The notes under the pieces were generated by a model. The model worked only from the letters and a program-made list of their open reading frames with translations. It was not told the DNA's origin and searched no databases. From assembly GCA_041687675.1 (NCBI GenBank), contig JAWLBM010000030.1, forward strand, positions 1-57,755: DNA of 57,755 nucleotides. The letters run 5' to 3'. Position numbers and translations under genes: made by a program. The number at the start of each line of letters is the position of its first letter. Position 1 is the first letter of the stretch. Shown piece after piece: positions 56,180 to 57,755 of the stretch. The DNA is from JAWLBM01 sp041687675 (GTDB taxonomy: Bacteria > Pseudomonadota > Alphaproteobacteria > Rhizobiales > Pleomorphomonadaceae).

Positions 56180-57391
56180 CTACTCCGCCACGCTCCGCAC
56201 ATCCGCCGCCGCGTCGAGGGCGCGGGTGAGGTCGGCGATCAGGTCGTCCGGGTGCTCGAGCCCGACGGAGAGGCGCAACAGGCCCGGGCCGATGCCGAGC
56301 TCGGCGCGCGCCTCCTCGCTGAGGCGCTGGTGGGTGGTCGTCGCCGGATGGGTGACGAGGCTCTTGGCGTCGCCGAGGTTGTTGGAGATCTTGACGATCC
56401 TGAGCGCGTTGGAGACGGCGAAGGCCGCCGGCTTGCCGCCGGCCACCTCGAAGGCCACCATGGTCGAGCCGCGCCTCATCTGCCGCGCGCAGATCTCCGC
56501 CTGCGGATGGGCGGGGTCGCCGGGGTAGAACACCCGGGTCACCGCCGGATGGCGCTTCAGCGCCGCGACGATCTTCTCCGCGCTCGAGGTCTGCCGCTCG
56601 ACCCGCAGCGGCAGCGTCTCGAGCCCCTTCAGCAGCACCCAGGCGTTGAACGGCGACATCGACGGCCCGGTCTGGCGGATGAACACCTGCAGGTACTTGT
56701 CGAGGAACTCCTTCGACGACAGCACCACCCCGCCGAGGCAGCGGCCCTGGCCGTCGATATGCTTGGTCGCCGAGTAGACGACCACGTCGGCGCCGAGCTC
56801 CAGCGGCTTCTGGTAGAGCGGCGTCGCGAAGACGTTGTCGACGACGAGGCGCGCCCCGGCCGCATGGGCGATCTCGGCCACGGCGGCGACGTCCACCACC
56901 TCGAGGGTGGGGTTGGTCGGGCTTTCGAGGAAGAACACCCTGGTGTTCGGCCGCACCGCCGACCTCCAGGCGTCGAGGTCGCGGCCGTCGACGAGGGTCG
57001 ATTCGATACCGAAACGAGGGCAGAGGTCCTCGACGATGTAGCGGCAGGACCCGAACAGCGCCCTGGCCGACACCACGTGGTCGCCGGCGGAGAGCTGGGA
57101 GAGCATCGCCGCGGTGACGGCCGCCATGCCCGTCGCCGTCGCCCGCGCCGTCTCGGCGCCCTCGAGCAGCGCCATGCGCTCCTCGAACATGGTCACGGTC
57201 GGGTTGGAGAAGCGGGAGTACTGGTAGCCCGGCGACTTGTTGAGGAACCGGGCCTCGGCCTGCTCGGCGCTCTCGTAGACGTAGCCCTGGGTGAGGAACA
57301 TCGCTTCCGAGGTCTCGCCGAAGGCCGAGCGCAGCGTGCCGCCGTGGACGAGGGCGGTGTCGGGATGCCAGTCGCGGGGATCGTCGGTCAT
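56180..57391 (-). CDS. metZ: O-succinylhomoserine sulfhydrylase MetZ
   Basis: PLP enzyme that makes homocysteine from O-succinylhomoserine and sulfide, the direct sulfhydrylation route to methionine. It has 403 residues. The N-terminus TALVHGGTLRSAFGETSEA is the family start. The PLP lysine is in VVYSATKHIDGQG, and SRFSNPTVTMFEERMA and GNLGDAKSLVTHP-type SNNLGDAKSLVTHPATTTH segments are present. ATG 57391 has only a weak ribosome site. A SAM-II riboswitch and promoter lie 90 and 160 bases upstream, so expression should fall when SAM is high. Confidence 0.95.
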   Translation of the reverse strand: MTDDPRDWHPDTALVHGGTLRSAFGETSEAMFLTQGYVYESAEQAEARFLNKSPGYQYSRFSNPTVTMFEERMALLEGAETARATATGMAAVTAAMLSQLSAGDHVVSARALFGSCRYIVEDLCPRFGIESTLVDGRDLDAWRSAVRPNTRVFFLESPTNPTLEVVDVAAVAEIAHAAGARLVVDNVFATPLYQKPLELGADVVVYSATKHIDGQGRCLGGVVLSSKEFLDKYLQVFIRQTGPSMSPFNAWVLLKGLETLPLRVERQTSSAEKIVAALKRHPAVTRVFYPGDPAHPQAEICARQMRRGSTMVAFEVAGGKPAAFAVSNALRIVKISNNLGDAKSLVTHPATTTHQRLSEEARAELGIGPGLLRLSVGLEHPDDLIADLTRALDAAADVRSVAE

Positions 57392-57481
57392 CGTGTCGGG
57401 TCTCGTCGGTTGACCCGTCGGGGCGGCGCGTCCCGGCGGGCGGACGGCCTGGCCGGGTTCGCGGGTCTCCGCTCATCCGTC

Positions 57482-57540
57482 CCGGCCTTTTAGCTTCCTT
57501 GTTTAGCGTGGCGGCAAGCCGGCCGGCTCAAATGACCACG
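57482..57540 (-). promoter_or_regulatory. SAM-II riboswitch upstream of metZ
   Basis: Read on the minus strand: stem CGTGG (57540-57536) pairs with CCACG (57511-57507), enclosing the ATTTGA loop. CCGGCC (57526-57521) pairs with GGCCGG (57487-57482) to form the pseudoknot. The conserved GCTAAAAGG precedes the second pseudoknot strand. All parts match the SAM-II (metA) class, which occurs before metA and metZ in alphaproteobacteria and folds with S-adenosylmethionine to shut off translation. Confidence 0.93.
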
Positions 57541-57550
57541 TGGAGGAGAT

Positions 57551-57579
57551 CGAATAGGCGAAAGCAGCGGGAGAATCAA
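57551..57579 (-). promoter_or_regulatory. Sigma-70-type promoter of the SAM-II/metZ transcript
   Basis: On the minus strand: TTGATT (57579-57574), 17 bases, then TATTCG (57556-57551). The predicted start near 57544 falls three or four bases ahead of the first stem of the riboswitch, which fits the known compact SAM-II leaders. The IS110 remnant lies upstream of this promoter and does not cut it. Confidence 0.65.
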
Positions 57580-57683
57580 GGCGGGCCGCCGGCGTGGCTC
57601 CGGGATCCCGCGGCGGGACAGGCGGGGGCGCGCGTCCCCCTTCACGGTCATCCCGACGAAAGCCGGCAACTGTGTCTGCTGGG

Positions 57684-57755
57684 TCAGGCTGCGAAGGTTT
57701 TCTGGTCTCTGAGGATGGCGTTGAGCATGGTCAGGAGCTTCCTCGCGGTGGCGAT
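57684..57755 (-). pseudogene. IS110-family transposase, C-terminal end only (cut by window edge)
   Basis: Translating the minus strand from the last base gives 23 residues, containing TARKLLTMLNAILRDQKTF, then two alanines and a stop at 57684. The R-K-L-L-x-x-L-N-A-x-L-R-D pattern is the conserved C-terminus of IS110/IS1111 transposases (DEDD transposases of the RuvC-like type). The DNA just beyond the stop contains ACACAGTTGC, similar to sequence found after such genes. The gene may be complete outside the window; whether it is intact cannot be judged here. Confidence 0.72.

Noticed and set aside
57391..57476. MetZ starting at ATG 57476
   Set aside because: That ATG is in another frame; the MetZ family N-terminus begins at 57391. 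The oddity is reported as a finding instead.

Overview
The window looks like a chromosomal segment from an alphaproteobacterium of the order Hyphomicrobiales (Rhizobiales). Supporting signs are the very high G+C, G/C-biased third codon positions in every gene, the trpF-trpB-trpA-accD-folC order, an ahcY-divL-tsaE/amgK-murU-addB-addA-trxA order, a class I lysyl-tRNA synthetase, a SAM-II riboswitch before metZ, and CtrA- and LexA-like direct-repeat sites of the alphaproteobacterial type. I cannot name a genus. Coding density is high. I see no rRNA, tRNA, CRISPR array or prophage.

Layout, left to right. 1-246: no gene I can assign. 247-5456 (+): end of tryptophan synthesis (trpF, trpB, trpA), then accD (fatty acid synthesis) and folC (folate). 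5518-8232 (-): mutS. 8525-10867 (+): a Tat-exported CpdB-type phosphoesterase and a small DUF1737 protein. 10881-12482: ahcY with a clear promoter, a palindromic operator and a strong terminator. 12707-24566 (+): a tightly packed run made of a DivL-like tyrosine 'histidine kinase', a TsaE/AmgK fusion, a MurU-like nucleotidyltransferase, AddB and AddA, followed by trxA and a terminator. 24693-29341 (-): two YeeE/YedE-type transporter genes, tex, and a CodA-like amidohydrolase. 29531-35366 (+): small cupin, RibBX-type ribB, divergent WecG/TagA-like protein behind a CtrA-type box, DMT transporter, pirin, MltB-type lytic transglycosylase. 35372-41340 (-): a five-gene BMP-type ABC importer operon that contains an amidase. 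41496-43781 (-): hybrid sensor kinase. 43996-48724: lysK (+), thermonuclease-like and S24-like repressor genes (-), DUF952 and pyrD (+). 48812-53517: cytochrome c with a long Ala/Pro/Glu tail (-), pheA (+), and a MATE-HIT-nudC run (-). 53757-57391: histone-deacetylase-like amidohydrolase (+), DUF6460 (-), apaG (-), CDP-alcohol phosphatidyltransferase (+) and metZ (-). 57482-57755: SAM-II riboswitch, its promoter and the truncated 3' end of an IS110-type transposase.

Most genes are housekeeping. Three threads link them. (1) Sulfur and methyl metabolism: ahcY, with a SahR-like operator, and metZ, under SAM-II control, would respond to SAH and SAM. (2) Cell cycle and envelope: divL heads a gene run that also carries t6A modification, amino-sugar recycling and break repair, and a CtrA-type box sits about 16 kb away in front of a WecG-like gene. 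(3) Uptake and salvage: the amidase-containing BMP importer and a CodA homologue with a changed substrate-site residue have substrates I cannot predict. I found no clearly new multi-gene system. The best leads are the amidase-importer operon, the CodA variant, the out-of-frame start codon directly behind the SAM-II aptamer, and the IS110 end at the right edge.
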